Part shown: positions 44,965 through 53,399 of the stretch, piece after piece
Position numbering within the stretch: the first letter of the stretch is position 1
Layout of the letters: the number at the start of each line of letters is the position of its first letter
Assembly: GCA_030430385.1 (NCBI GenBank)
Contig: JAUIFO010000009.1
Coordinates: forward strand, 104,796-168,795
Direction of reading: 5' to 3'
DNA length: 64,000 nucleotides
Origin: Bacteroidia bacterium
Lineage (GTDB): Bacteria; Bacteroidota; Bacteroidia; Flavobacteriales; Flavobacteriaceae
Translations under genes and position numbers: made by a program
Notes under the pieces: model-generated
What the model was told of the DNA's origin: nothing
The model's database searches: none
Seen by the model: only the letters and a program-made list of their open reading frames with translations

Positions 44965-46611
44965 ATGAAAATGAAAACATTAAAATTATACGTCTTAAGC
45001 TTGGTGCTTGTTGCTGGTTTATGTTCATCTTGTTCAAAAGATGATTCGGTAACCCAAGATCAAAACATTCAGGAAACTCAGGCCATTACAACGTCTTTAA
45101 ACAGACTGGCTGGACAATTTAATAGTTCAGGTGATGTTGTGCCATCTGCCAACCCATCTGGTAACATTGTATTTGACTTTGGATTTGATTTTATATATCC
45201 ATTAAATCTATCATTCAATAATGGTACATCGGTAACTGTAAACAGCCTAGAAGACTTAATTCAAGTGCTTATTAACTCTACTGATGATTTATTTATTAAT
45301 GGTATAGAATTCCCTTTTGATGTGGAAGTGTATGATGAAAATACCGATTCTATCATTGTAGTCACCATTAATAATGAAGATGAGTTTTTAGAATTGTTAG
45401 AAAGTCTTGATTGGGAAAATGATGATGATTGTAATTGCTATGAAATATACGAGCCTGTATGTGTTGAAGTTACAGACCCTTATGGTACAACCTTCGTAAT
45501 CACTTATCCTAACGATTGTTATGCATTATGTGACGGTTTCACACCTAATGATTTTGTAAATAACTGTGAGGATGATTACAACAACTCTGGCGGATTTGAA
45601 TGCTTTGAATTTAATTTCCCATTGTCAATAATCACTGATACCAATGAGACCATTACTGTAAATTCTCAAGAAGAATTAGACAATGCGCTTTATAATGCCT
45701 ACTATTTTGATTTCGTGTATCCTTTTGAAGTAACTGATGCTGAAGGTAACGTTGAAGTTATTGAAGATGGTGAGGATTTAATTGATTTATTAGAAGATTG
45801 TTATGACGACTATGAAGGATGCTTCTTAGAAATTGAATTTATCGAAGATGCCTTAATGTTTTGTGATGTTTTTGAAGTAGAAGTATACCAATCAAATGGT
45901 AACGTACAAGACTCTTATGATGTTGAATTCAACGAAAATGGCGTATTAACAGTTAATGGTGAACCAACTGTTGTAGATGAAGGTACTTGGAGTGTTTCGA
46001 TTACAGATAATACTAATGTACTTACTATAGATGGACTACAAACATTTACCTTACTAAATGGCACTTGGCTATTAAGTGATTGTGACGAATTTGAACTTGA
46101 GTTTACTAATGGAGACTCTTTTATAAGTTTTGATTTAGATTGTGATGATGTTGTTATTGAACCATGTGACGACTGTAGTGACGAATATGACCCTGTATGT
46201 GTTGAAGTTGAAGAAAATGGTGTAATTACCTACTATTCATTCCAAAATGCATGTTATGCTGAATGTGAAGGATTTACACAAGAAGATTTTGTGGATTGTA
46301 ATGGCAACAATGAAGGCTGTACTGTAGACGTTGTTTTAGCAATTCTTCTTGAATGTCCATGGAGAGTTAATGATGCAACTATTTATGACTTTGATGACAA
46401 TGGTGAAGTTACCATTACTGGTTCTGGATTGACCACTGTAGGAGCATGGAACATTTACTTAAGTAATAATGGTTACCCAATAGTCAATATTGAAGCTAAC
46501 ATAGGAAACTTTAATGATGAATGGCATTTTATTGATTGTAACTTACAAAACAACCTTCAAGTAAATAGTACTAACAATCCAATCGCTGTTGTAGTTCCGG
46601 ATTGTGATTAA
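44965..46611 (+). CDS. Surface lipoprotein with two Kazal-like six-cysteine modules
   Basis: 548 residues, strongly acidic. The signal peptide ends in GLCSSC (lipid Cys23) followed by SKDDS, an acidic surface-export-like signal. Two modules share a Kazal protease-inhibitor cysteine pattern. At about 156-197: CNC-x7-C (with YEPVC), 18 residues, CYALC, 11 residues, C. At about 400-441: CDDC-x7-C (with YDPVC), 17 residues, CYAEC, 10 residues, C. The C3-C4 loop is longer than in classic Kazal domains. Between them are repeated beta segments (FPFDVEVYDENTDSI; VYPFEVTDAEGNVEVIEDG) and lipocalin-like GTWSVS blocks. It is divergent from fecI and probably FecI-controlled. Inhibitor function is inference. 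Confidence 0.72.
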   Translation: MKMKTLKLYVLSLVLVAGLCSSCSKDDSVTQDQNIQETQAITTSLNRLAGQFNSSGDVVPSANPSGNIVFDFGFDFIYPLNLSFNNGTSVTVNSLEDLIQVLINSTDDLFINGIEFPFDVEVYDENTDSIIVVTINNEDEFLELLESLDWENDDDCNCYEIYEPVCVEVTDPYGTTFVITYPNDCYALCDGFTPNDFVNNCEDDYNNSGGFECFEFNFPLSIITDTNETITVNSQEELDNALYNAYYFDFVYPFEVTDAEGNVEVIEDGEDLIDLLEDCYDDYEGCFLEIEFIEDALMFCDVFEVEVYQSNGNVQDSYDVEFNENGVLTVNGEPTVVDEGTWSVSITDNTNVLTIDGLQTFTLLNGTWLLSDCDEFELEFTNGDSFISFDLDCDDVVIEPCDDCSDEYDPVCVEVEENGVITYYSFQNACYAECEGFTQEDFVDCNGNNEGCTVDVVLAILLECPWRVNDATIYDFDDNGEVTITGSGLTTVGAWNIYLSNNGYPIVNIEANIGNFNDEWHFIDCNLQNNLQVNSTNNPIAVVVPDCD

Positions 46612-46639
46612 ACTAACTCTGTTTAAGTTTTTAAAAAGA

Positions 46640-46669
46640 AAAACCCTTCTAATTTTGAAGGGTTTTATA
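46640..46669. terminator. Bidirectional terminator between the Kazal-like lipoprotein and dps
   Basis: AAAACCCTTC/GAAGGGTTTT stem with a 7-nt loop, A-run before and T-rich after. Confidence 0.8.
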
Positions 46670-46690
46670 TTTTGGTTGCAATTCAACAAA

Positions 46691-47170
46691 TTACATCTGT
46701 TCACCTAACCATGCTTTCATCATCCAGACCGTTTTCTCCTGCTCTGTAATAAAATCACTCATCATTGCATTAGTCCCTTCATCACTAGCATCACCTGAAA
46801 CTTCTAATATGTGTCGTTCAATTTTAAGTAATTCAGTTAATGAATTTACGATTAGTGCCACAGCTTTCTCGTCTTGAGAAATATCTTTTCCAACCGGAAC
46901 CTTTGCCGCTTTAATGTAATCTTCAAAAGTATGTAAAGGCGTATTTCCTAAAGTCAAAATACGTTCTGCAATCTCGTCTACTTTTAAATTGGCATCGTTG
47001 TATAATTCTTCAAACTTCATATGAAGATCAAAAAATTGCTTTCCTTTAATATTCCAATGTATCCCTCTTAAATTCTGATAATACAATTGAAAATTTGCTA
47101 ATAATTGATTCAATTGATTAGCTATCGCTTGTGTTTTTTTGGTATCTAAACCTATACTATTAAGTGTCAT
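46691..47170 (-). CDS. dps: Dps ferritin-like DNA/iron protection protein
   Basis: 159 residues, four-helix bundle. Ferroxidase-site residues are visible in QNLRGIHWNIKGKQFFDLHM (two His) and FEELYNDANLKVDEIAERIL (Asp/Glu pairs). AWLGEQM closes the C terminus. Dps dodecamers oxidise Fe(II) with peroxide and shield DNA in the cytosol. It is divergent from oxyR across 105 bp. A TAAGTTTG -7 box (47203-47196, minus strand) has no -33 box. Instead a palindrome sits at about -52, which fits activation by OxyR. Confidence 0.94.
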   Translation of the reverse strand: MTLNSIGLDTKKTQAIANQLNQLLANFQLYYQNLRGIHWNIKGKQFFDLHMKFEELYNDANLKVDEIAERILTLGNTPLHTFEDYIKAAKVPVGKDISQDEKAVALIVNSLTELLKIERHILEVSGDASDEGTNAMMSDFITEQEKTVWMMKAWLGEQM

Positions 47171-47195
47171 ATCTTTTATATTGTTTTTATCTATA

Positions 47196-47250
47196 CAAAC
47201 TTAAACAATAATTAATATAATTTATTATAGTTAATATAAATAGTTTATAT
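47196..47250 (-). promoter_or_regulatory. dps promoter with upstream palindromic operator candidate
   Basis: TAAGTTTG (-7 type) at 47203-47196 on the minus strand, and ATATAAA-TAG-TTTATAT (47234-47250), a perfect 7+7 palindrome. No TTG lies at -33 spacing. An OxyR site here would serve dps and could autoregulate oxyR. Confidence 0.5.
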
Positions 47251-47275
47251 ATTTTTATAGTCTAAATAAATACAA

Positions 47276-48220
47276 ATGACAATTACACAACTTCACTACG
47301 TCCTCGCTATTGCTGAGCATAAAAATTTTACTAAGGCTGCAGAAAAATGTTTTGTGACCCAACCTACACTCAGTACACAAATTCAGAAGTTAGAAGACGA
47401 GCTTGATGTTCTTATTTTTGACCGAAGCAAGAAACCTATAGAACTCACTGATGTTGGGCGAAAAATTGTACTTCAAGCTAAAAATATTGTAGATGAATCG
47501 GATCGCATTCAAGACATCGTAGACCAACAAAAAGGCTTCATTGGTGGCGAATTTAAATTAGGCATTATTCCAACGATCATGCCTACGCTCCTTCCAATGT
47601 TTTTAAAAGCATTTATAAAGAAATATCCAAAAGTTAAACTTAAAATTGAAGAGCATACTACAGAAGAAGTTATTGACAGAGTCAATGATGGACATCTTGA
47701 TGCTGCTATAGCTGCCACACCACTAGAACTTGAAACTATAAAAGAGCGCGTTTTGTATTACGAACCTTTTGTAGCATATGTTCCTAATGATCATCGGTTA
47801 TTTTCTAATAAGACCATAGAAGTTGCAGATCTTGATATTGACGACATGTTACTTCTTGAAGATGGACATTGCTTTAGAGATGGTGTGATTAATTTATGTA
47901 AAACCTTTAAAAATCACATGGATGATCAGTTTCAATTAGAAAGTGGTAGTATTGAAACCTTGATAAAATTGTCAAATGAAGGCTTAGGCATGACTCTATT
48001 ACCATATTTACACACTATGGAACTCAATGAAAAACAACAAGGAAAGTTGCGCCATTTCTCAGAGCCTTCTCCTGCAAGGGAAGTGAGTATCATTTACCAT
48101 AAAAATGAACTTAAAATGCAGATTATTGACGCCTTGCACAATGTCATTTCAGGAATTATAAGAGGTGCTATTGCCTTTCATAATGTCAAAATTATTAGTC
48201 CGATTGCTAACAAAAATTAA
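47276..48220 (+). CDS. oxyR: OxyR, peroxide-sensing LysR-family regulator
   Basis: 314 residues. The LysR helix-turn-helix is at the N terminus (NFTKAAEKCFVTQPTLSTQI, about 17-36). The substrate-binding-type domain follows (LGIIPTIMPTLLPMFLKAF). The redox pair of OxyR is present as GHCFRDGVINLC, with two cysteines separated by eight residues, exactly as in E. coli Cys199/Cys208. Oxidation forms a disulphide and activates peroxide-defence genes; dps, divergent here, is a classic target. Confidence 0.93.
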   Translation: MTITQLHYVLAIAEHKNFTKAAEKCFVTQPTLSTQIQKLEDELDVLIFDRSKKPIELTDVGRKIVLQAKNIVDESDRIQDIVDQQKGFIGGEFKLGIIPTIMPTLLPMFLKAFIKKYPKVKLKIEEHTTEEVIDRVNDGHLDAAIAATPLELETIKERVLYYEPFVAYVPNDHRLFSNKTIEVADLDIDDMLLLEDGHCFRDGVINLCKTFKNHMDDQFQLESGSIETLIKLSNEGLGMTLLPYLHTMELNEKQQGKLRHFSEPSPAREVSIIYHKNELKMQIIDALHNVISGIIRGAIAFHNVKIISPIANKN

Positions 48221-48251
48221 AAAATCGCAGAAGAAGCATCTGCGATTTTTT
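48221..48251. terminator. Bidirectional terminator after oxyR
   Basis: AAAATCGCAG/CTGCGATTTT stem with a 9-nt loop, then T-run. It stops just before the end of the convergent gene. Confidence 0.82.
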
Positions 48252-48255
48252 AAGT

Positions 48256-49209
48256 CTAAATAGAAACATTTAAATACATCGACATTTGCTTTTGAGATTC
48301 AACTGTACCATTCAACAAATCTTGCTCTATTGGAAATGTAAATTTGAAACCTAATACAAATTTTCCTCTATTAAACTCCGAACCAAATGATCCGTTGAGT
48401 ATTCTACCATCAGTATCTTTTAAGGTTTCACCAAACTGTTCAATAGTATCATATCGATCTCCAGAAATCTCTAAAAACGGCTTAATCCCAAAACGTTTAG
48501 TATCAATACTATAAAATAGGCTTGTAGCATAGCTTATTTGATTTCCAAACTTATAATCGTTCTTGTTTTCAGATTTAAAATAATAAGTCGCATTGGCAAC
48601 AATTCCAAAATTATTTTTATTGAACGTGTACATGATTGTTGGAAACACATCTAAACTACCTGTTCCAATTTGAAATCCTGGATTCACTTTATCTGCGAGC
48701 TCTTCCTCAAACTTACCTGTAGGAAACTTAATACCTAAGCCTAAACTTAAAGCATGATTAGACCGTTCTTTAGTAGCATTGAAATCAACTTCACCTTGAG
48801 TTTCTTTTTTATAAAACTTAAATGCATACCATCCAATCACATTCACATCTCCTAGTCCGCTTAGATGTTCTGAACGGTCTTTAAAATTACGTGTTAGATC
48901 CTGAAAAGGAATGATAGTGCTTATATAAAAATTTTGATTAATTGGGAATCTTCCCCAAAGTTGGTAAGTATTAAAACGTTCTTCACTTTTAGGTGAATTT
49001 TCAAAAATACCATCACGAGATTCAAACTGTTGATGAATGTATCTAAATCCAATAAAATTAGACATACTTAAATCACCAAAGGAACTACTTCCACTTGTTG
49101 TTGAGCAACCACATAAATCGCATGCATTAACATTTCCAAAACAAAACGTAAAGGCAACTAACAAGATTACTTCTTTATAACTTTTAAAACTCTGAAAAAC
49201 GTTCATCAT
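48256..49209 (-). CDS. Outer-membrane beta-barrel protein with CDLCGC motif (MbnP/MbnH-associated)
   Basis: About 317 residues from the ATG at 49209 or 49206; a longer frame to 49221 is possible, but the signal peptide (VILLVAFTFCFGNVNA) fits the shorter starts. The mature N terminus is CDLCGCSTTSGSSSFG, a Cys-rich metal-site candidate. It is followed by antiparallel strands typical of transporter-like OM barrels (FIGFRYIHQQFES, WGRFPINQNFYISTIIPF, LGLGIKFPTGKF). The start lies inside the end of the MbnH gene (about 23-26 bp overlap), so translation is coupled. I infer a copper or other metal-linked role from the cluster; the motif itself is uncharacterised. Confidence 0.7.
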   Translation of the reverse strand: MMNVFQSFKSYKEVILLVAFTFCFGNVNACDLCGCSTTSGSSSFGDLSMSNFIGFRYIHQQFESRDGIFENSPKSEERFNTYQLWGRFPINQNFYISTIIPFQDLTRNFKDRSEHLSGLGDVNVIGWYAFKFYKKETQGEVDFNATKERSNHALSLGLGIKFPTGKFEEELADKVNPGFQIGTGSLDVFPTIMYTFNKNNFGIVANATYYFKSENKNDYKFGNQISYATSLFYSIDTKRFGIKPFLEISGDRYDTIEQFGETLKDTDGRILNGSFGSEFNRGKFVLGFKFTFPIEQDLLNGTVESQKQMSMYLNVSI

Positions 49210-50239
49210 GTAAAAATTCATAATCGGTTAAAGTTTTTAAGAAAGCAATTATACTTTCCTTCTCATTTTCTGTTAGTGATATCCCATAAGATCCATCTTC
49301 TCGCAATAATGAATCATCAACATTTCCGTTATCTATCATGCCTGAGTCATAAAAATTGAGAACTGCCTCTAATGTTGAAAATCTTCCGTCGTGCATGTAA
49401 GGAAAAGTCACTTCTACATTTCTTAAACTAGGTACCCTGAACTTGTAAAGATCATTTGGATCTTCCAACACATTAAATCGTCCTTTATCATTAAGCATCG
49501 GATTTATGGGCAGACCATTATTACGATAAGAATGATCTGTAAATAGATCTGTACTATGACAACCCGCACACTTTTGTTCAAAGACATTTTTGCCATTTAA
49601 TTCTAAATCAGAAAGCAATATATCATCTTCGCCTCTTACATATTTATCATATTTTGAATTAGAAGAAACCATCATTACCATAAATTGAGATAATGCTTTT
49701 AACATATTCTCACTATTAATTTCACCATTCTCGAAAGCACGAGCAAAGGCGTACTGGTAGGACGCATCATTTTTAAGTTTTGTTATAACGTTACTTAAAG
49801 TTTCACCCATTTCTAGTGCACTTGTTATAGGTATAATTGGTTGCAAATCTAGATGAGAAGCAGCTCCATCCCACATGAATTCCATTTGGAAAGCCATATT
49901 TTGGATAGGCTGCGCGTTTCTAAATCCAATACCTCCATTAACACCATGACTTAAGTTATGTCCGTGATGTGTAAAAGCAAAGGCTTGTTCATGACAAAAT
50001 GCACAAGGAATAGCGTTATTGGCAGACAATTTACCTTCATAAAACAACATCTTCCCAAGTTCAAAAGCTTCTTGAGTGATGTTGTTATTATCTAAGTCGT
50101 ATTGTATCTCTGGAAAATTTTCAGGAATTACGACTTCTAGTGGTGTTGAAGAATAAGCAACATAAAAATCATCTTTACTTTCGTCAGAACAAGACATAAA
50201 GCTTATTAATACACCAATCAAAATGAATTGTTTCATCAT
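49184..50239 (-). CDS. mbnH: MbnH/CcpA-type di-haem cytochrome c peroxidase-like lipoprotein
   Basis: 351 residues with a lipoprotein signal (ISFMSC, lipid Cys17, then SDESKDD). Two c-haem sites are present: CAFCHEQ (near 81) and CAGCHST (near 221). MauG/BthA-like context features are AFTHHGHNLSHGVNG, WDGAASHLDLQP and RVPSLRNVEVTFPYMHDGRF. In Methylosinus, MbnH oxidises a tryptophan of MbnP to kynurenine. The direct MbnP neighbour 54 bp upstream makes that role likely here; a plain peroxidase is the alternative. Confidence 0.85.
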   Translation of the reverse strand: MMKQFILIGVLISFMSCSDESKDDFYVAYSSTPLEVVIPENFPEIQYDLDNNNITQEAFELGKMLFYEGKLSANNAIPCAFCHEQAFAFTHHGHNLSHGVNGGIGFRNAQPIQNMAFQMEFMWDGAASHLDLQPIIPITSALEMGETLSNVITKLKNDASYQYAFARAFENGEINSENMLKALSQFMVMMVSSNSKYDKYVRGEDDILLSDLELNGKNVFEQKCAGCHSTDLFTDHSYRNNGLPINPMLNDKGRFNVLEDPNDLYKFRVPSLRNVEVTFPYMHDGRFSTLEAVLNFYDSGMIDNGNVDDSLLREDGSYGISLTENEKESIIAFLKTLTDYEFLHDERFSEF

Positions 50240-50293
50240 GACTAATACTATTGAATAGAGTTGCCAAAACTAGTTGACAACTCTAATTGACAA

Positions 50294-51094
50294 TTAATTA
50301 TTATGTACATGATGAACCTCAAACATATGCATTATGTTGTTGGCGATAATAGGAGTTTCAACCTCATCTGTATGAACTTGGTCATAACCATCTATAAAGT
50401 TTACTGAAGTACTACCATCAAAAACTTTAGAAAGGTCAGCCTTAATATGAATCTCTGGCTGAAGGTTTTCTCTAACTCTAACTGTATTAGGCAATACTAA
50501 GTTTACTTCTCTATAATTATCTAAAGCTGTTCCTACGCTTCCCATGTGCACATTAAGAGGTGCGTCAATCGTTGCTCCAGAAGAGAACGTTCCATCTAAT
50601 CTAACAAAACGGTAACCTGTTGCCCAAGACCATAACATTCCTGCATCTTGAGCAGTTTCTAGAAAATCTCCTTGACCTTCAGCTCCTAATGCAAAACGAT
50701 CTTGATCAACACCAACACCAAAACTAATAGAAGTGTAGTTTGCTGCATCTACATCATTCAAAACCACCCAAACTTCTCCAGCATTGTTGCCATTAGCTTC
50801 ATCAACAATAAAAATATTATCCTGTGAAGGGTAATTGTATATATTTCCATTATTATCAGTAAGTCGAATGTTACTAATAATATATTTAAGTACATCTAAC
50901 TTATAGGATTCGCCATTAGATTTATTGTAAGTTGTTCCAAAAATAAAGTCTTGATCATCAACACCATTATCAAATTTTAAAACTAACGCTCCTTTTTGAC
51001 CTGCTAAGTCTTCTTGTGAACTATCATCATCAGACGAACAAGATATAATTGTAATGCATAGCAATAACGCAAATGCAATTTTTGTAATTTTCAT
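50294..51094 (-). CDS. mbnP: MbnP-family copper-binding lipoprotein
   Basis: 266 residues with a lipoprotein signal (ITIISC, lipid Cys19) followed by SSDDDSS, a surface-export-like acidic run. MbnP features are LVLKFDNGVDDQDFIFGTTY, YKLDVLKYIISNIRLTDNNG, then the conserved GMLWSWATGYRFVRLDG (near 156) and NIMHMFEVHHVHNN at the very end. The C-terminal His/Met-rich segment and the Trp pair are candidate copper ligands and sites for Trp-to-kynurenine conversion by MbnH. It is first gene of the mbnP-mbnH-CDLCGC operon. Confidence 0.85.
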   Translation of the reverse strand: MKITKIAFALLLCITIISCSSDDDSSQEDLAGQKGALVLKFDNGVDDQDFIFGTTYNKSNGESYKLDVLKYIISNIRLTDNNGNIYNYPSQDNIFIVDEANGNNAGEVWVVLNDVDAANYTSISFGVGVDQDRFALGAEGQGDFLETAQDAGMLWSWATGYRFVRLDGTFSSGATIDAPLNVHMGSVGTALDNYREVNLVLPNTVRVRENLQPEIHIKADLSKVFDGSTSVNFIDGYDQVHTDEVETPIIANNIMHMFEVHHVHNN

Positions 51095-51204
51095 TTGTAT
51101 AAGATTTTAATATTAAATAAAGTAAGTTTGGAAGAACTTTATAGTCTTCCTGAAATTAACTCCTGAATTGACAAGTCAGCAGTAAAAAAACGAGTATATA
51201 AACC

Positions 51205-51591
51205 TTATACAATAGGAGGCTTGTACAGCTTAGAGTTTAGATGAAATGCGTAAAAATTGACATAATCATAGTTTTCAAGTCTTATCATTTCAAAAACACC
51301 TTCTTCAACTTGTTTTAAAAATGATGTTTGAATAAAAACTGGAAAGAATGATTCTACCAAAACATTAATTATTCCTGTTTGATCATCATCTGAAGCATTA
51401 TTTGATGTCACTTGCAGTTGCTTTGCTAAATGACATTTACCATTACATTGCAACTCTGGCTTTTCCTTGTTAACACAGTAGGTTTCTATGATATAATCAA
51501 TATTGAGCTGATAATAAAGTACTTGACCAACATAATACATTGGCCTAAAAGCAAATGAAGTAAATAATATAATTAAATATAAGCGTTTCAG
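51205..51591 (-). CDS. Small exported protein with CNGKCHL motif
   Basis: The only in-frame ATG (51540) gives 111 residues starting MYYVGQVLYY, without a signal peptide. The frame is open back to a stop at 51600, and a CTG at 51591 would add LKRLYLIILFTSFAFRP, a good signal or anchor helix. I therefore extend to 51591, with the start unsure. The core is IDYIIETYCVNKEKPELQCN then GKCHLAKQLQ, three cysteines plus His, a plausible metal site. I recognise the layout from unnamed small Bacteroidota proteins near TonB and copper genes, but no function is known. It lies 110 bp upstream of mbnP on the same strand. Confidence 0.6.
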   Translation of the reverse strand: MKRLYLIILFTSFAFRPMYYVGQVLYYQLNIDYIIETYCVNKEKPELQCNGKCHLAKQLQVTSNNASDDDQTGIINVLVESFFPVFIQTSFLKQVEEGVFEMIRLENYDYVNFYAFHLNSKLYKPPIV

Positions 51592-51611
51592 GGCTAATTA
51601 CTTTTGTTTAA

Positions 51612-51649
51612 CAAAGGTAAGTCAAAAACTAATTTAACAAAAGTAAATC
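51612..51649 (-). promoter_or_regulatory. Promoter with duplicated TAnnTTTG element before the CNGKCHL gene
   Basis: Two 17-bp direct repeats (51607-51623 and 51633-51649, two differences) each contain a minus-strand -7 box: TACCTTTG (51619-51612) and TACTTTTG (51645-51638). For the proximal box, the TTG of the distal repeat sits 19 nt upstream, as a -33 box should. Confidence 0.5.
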
Positions 51650-51654
51650 CCATT

Positions 51655-51682
51655 AAAAAAGCGACTCGTAAGTCGCTTTTTT
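51655..51682 (-). terminator. Terminator after the small 65-residue gene
   Basis: GCGACT-CGTA-AGTCGC hairpin flanked by A6 and T6, directly after the minus-strand stop codon. Confidence 0.85.
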
Positions 51683-51880
51683 CTATGGTTTTAATAATAT
51701 TAAACATTGATTCAATTCTGGGTTCTGTAGAATTAAAGATTTAATAAAAATCTTAAGCTCTTCGATTTCATAAGGTAACAATCGATCTAGTGCTTTTTTT
51801 AATTCTTTACAAAACAATGTACTGTCAAAACTCACTTTTTTAAGTACAGTCTTGGTGTACTCGAACATTGCTCTTGCCAT
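51683..51880 (-). CDS. Small conserved flavobacterial protein of unknown function
   Basis: 65 residues, helical: MFEYTKTVLKKVSFDSTLFC (from residue 5), KELKKALDRLLPYEIEELKI and a C-terminal FIKSLILQNPEL. I recall this MFEYTK...KVSFD pattern as a widespread short flavobacterial hypothetical protein, always about this size, with no assigned role. There is no signal peptide. The start could be Met1 or Met5 (MARAMFEY). A clean terminator follows and the gene stands alone. Confidence 0.65.
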   Translation of the reverse strand: MARAMFEYTKTVLKKVSFDSTLFCKELKKALDRLLPYEIEELKIFIKSLILQNPELNQCLILLKP

Positions 51881-52010
51881 TTTTAAAGTTTGATTTAGGT
51901 TTAGTATGGGTAGTTGTATGTATAGGCTATTTGTTTTTGTTATGAACTAAATTTAGTAAAAAAAATTTAAATGGAATTTTCGTAAAGAAAACTTTAACAA
52001 CGATTCTTAT

Positions 52011-52811
52011 TTAAAACCTATTATCTCCATCTAATAAATCACCTAAACCACCAAGAATACTTCCTTCTCCTCTGTCCTTTCCACCAGTTCTAGGTGCAGA
52101 AGCAATAATGCGACCTGCCAATCTGCTAAATGGTAACGATTGTATATAGACAGTTCCTGGTCCTTGTAACCTTGCAAAGAACAAACCTTCTCCTCCAAAA
52201 ACGGTGTTCTTTATTCCTCCAACAAATTCGATATCATAATCGACACCTTGTGTAAATCCGACCAAACAACCTGTATCTACTTTTAAGGTTTCACCAGCTT
52301 GTAATACTTTTTTAGCCATTGTTCCGCCAGCATGTACAAAAGCCATTCCATCGCCTTCTAATTTTTGCATGATAAATCCTTCGCCTCCAAATAGACCTCT
52401 TCCCAATTTCTTAGAAAATTCTATACCGACACTAACACCTTTGGCAGCACATAAGAAGGCATCTTTCTGACAAATAAATTTACCATTAAACTCTGTGAGA
52501 TCGATTGGAATAATTTTACCTGGATAAGGTGACGCAAAAGAGACGTTTCGTTTGCCTGTTAGATCATTGTAAAACGCCGTCATAAACAAACTCTCACCTG
52601 TTAGAATACGTTTACCAGCACCTAAAATTTTTCCAAAGAAGCCTGTATCCTTTTGAGAACCATCTCCAAAAATAGTTTCCATTTTAATGCCATCATCCAT
52701 CATCATAAAACTTCCTGCTTCAGCAATAACACCTTCTTGAGGATCTAACTCAACTTCTACAAATTGCATTTCTTCTCCGTAAATTCTGTAATCTATTTCG
52801 TGTGATGTCAT
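52011..52811 (-). CDS. AIM24/TIGR00266 family protein
   Basis: 266 residues. It is Gly-rich with repeated beta segments: [72 protein letters not shown] and [20 protein letters not shown]. This is the TIGR00266 pattern of a pseudo-symmetric beta-prism. The mitochondrial relative AIM24 affects inner-membrane organisation; the bacterial role is unknown. It is cytosolic. The C-terminal tail ([20 protein letters not shown]) is flexible. It probably shares an operon with the DUF4442 gene 61 bp upstream. Confidence 0.85.
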   Translation of the reverse strand: MTSHEIDYRIYGEEMQFVEVELDPQEGVIAEAGSFMMMDDGIKMETIFGDGSQKDTGFFGKILGAGKRILTGESLFMTAFYNDLTGKRNVSFASPYPGKIIPIDLTEFNGKFICQKDAFLCAAKGVSVGIEFSKKLGRGLFGGEGFIMQKLEGDGMAFVHAGGTMAKKVLQAGETLKVDTGCLVGFTQGVDYDIEFVGGIKNTVFGGEGLFFARLQGPGTVYIQSLPFSRLAGRIIASAPRTGGKDRGEGSILGGLGDLLDGDNRF

Positions 52812-52872
52812 AATTTTTAGTTTTTGATTAATTACCTATTTGTTCTCTGATGATCTGTTTTGTTACAAATTC

Positions 52873-53328
52873 TTATGATTTCAGTTTAATGGTCCATTCA
52901 AAATTAAAATCAGAGACTTCAACGCCTTCTTGGTTGATCCCTTTAGAATTTAAAGTTACAATTTGTCCTTCTCCTGTCTCAATGGCTTTTTGAATAGCAG
53001 CATCTATAACTTCACCTTGATTACAAGAAAATGTAATGCGGCCTGTTGCCTTCTTCGAAAAGGTTGCATTATTTTGAGCGACCAACATTGAGATCTTTTG
53101 TCCGCTTGCTCTTATTTTAGACATCACCAAAGCACCTGTGGTCAATTCTGCAGCCATACCTTGTACAGCCCAAAACATAGAATTGAATGGGTTTTGATTG
53201 ATCCATCTGTGCTTTACAGACACTTCGCAGGTTGTATCAGACAAAGCCGTTGTTCGTACACCACAGAAATATGCTGCAGGTAACTTAAATAATAAGAAGG
53301 TATTGAGTTTTCTAGGAGAAATAGTCAT
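52873..53328 (-). CDS. DUF4442 hotdog-fold thioesterase-like protein
   Basis: 151 residues from the ATG at 53328; a longer TTG start at 53364 would add a hydrophobic stub and is less likely. The DUF4442 hotdog fold shows KLPAAYFCGVRTTAL, NQNPFNSMFWAVQGMAAELT (central helix) and FSKKATGRITFSCNQGE. These proteins resemble PaaI-type acyl-CoA thioesterases but lack a proven activity. Two 15-bp direct repeats sit just upstream. It is the last chromosomal gene before the phage-like block. Confidence 0.78.
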   Translation of the reverse strand: MTISPRKLNTFLLFKLPAAYFCGVRTTALSDTTCEVSVKHRWINQNPFNSMFWAVQGMAAELTTGALVMSKIRASGQKISMLVAQNNATFSKKATGRITFSCNQGEVIDAAIQKAIETGEGQIVTLNSKGINQEGVEVSDFNFEWTIKLKS

Positions 53329-53362
53329 AAATGCTTGAAGTTTCAGTAAAAATATAATCGCC

Positions 53363-53399
53363 AAATCAAATCGTACAAGTTTTTAAATCAAATTGTACA
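53363..53399. repeat. Tandem 15-bp direct repeats at the chromosome/phage boundary
   Basis: AAATCAAATCGTACA (53363-53377) and AAATCAAATTGTACA (53385-53399), one difference, 22-bp period. They lie 35 bp upstream of the DUF4442 start and 81 bp before the end of the dam gene. They are either operator sites or part of an attachment region. Confidence 0.5.
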
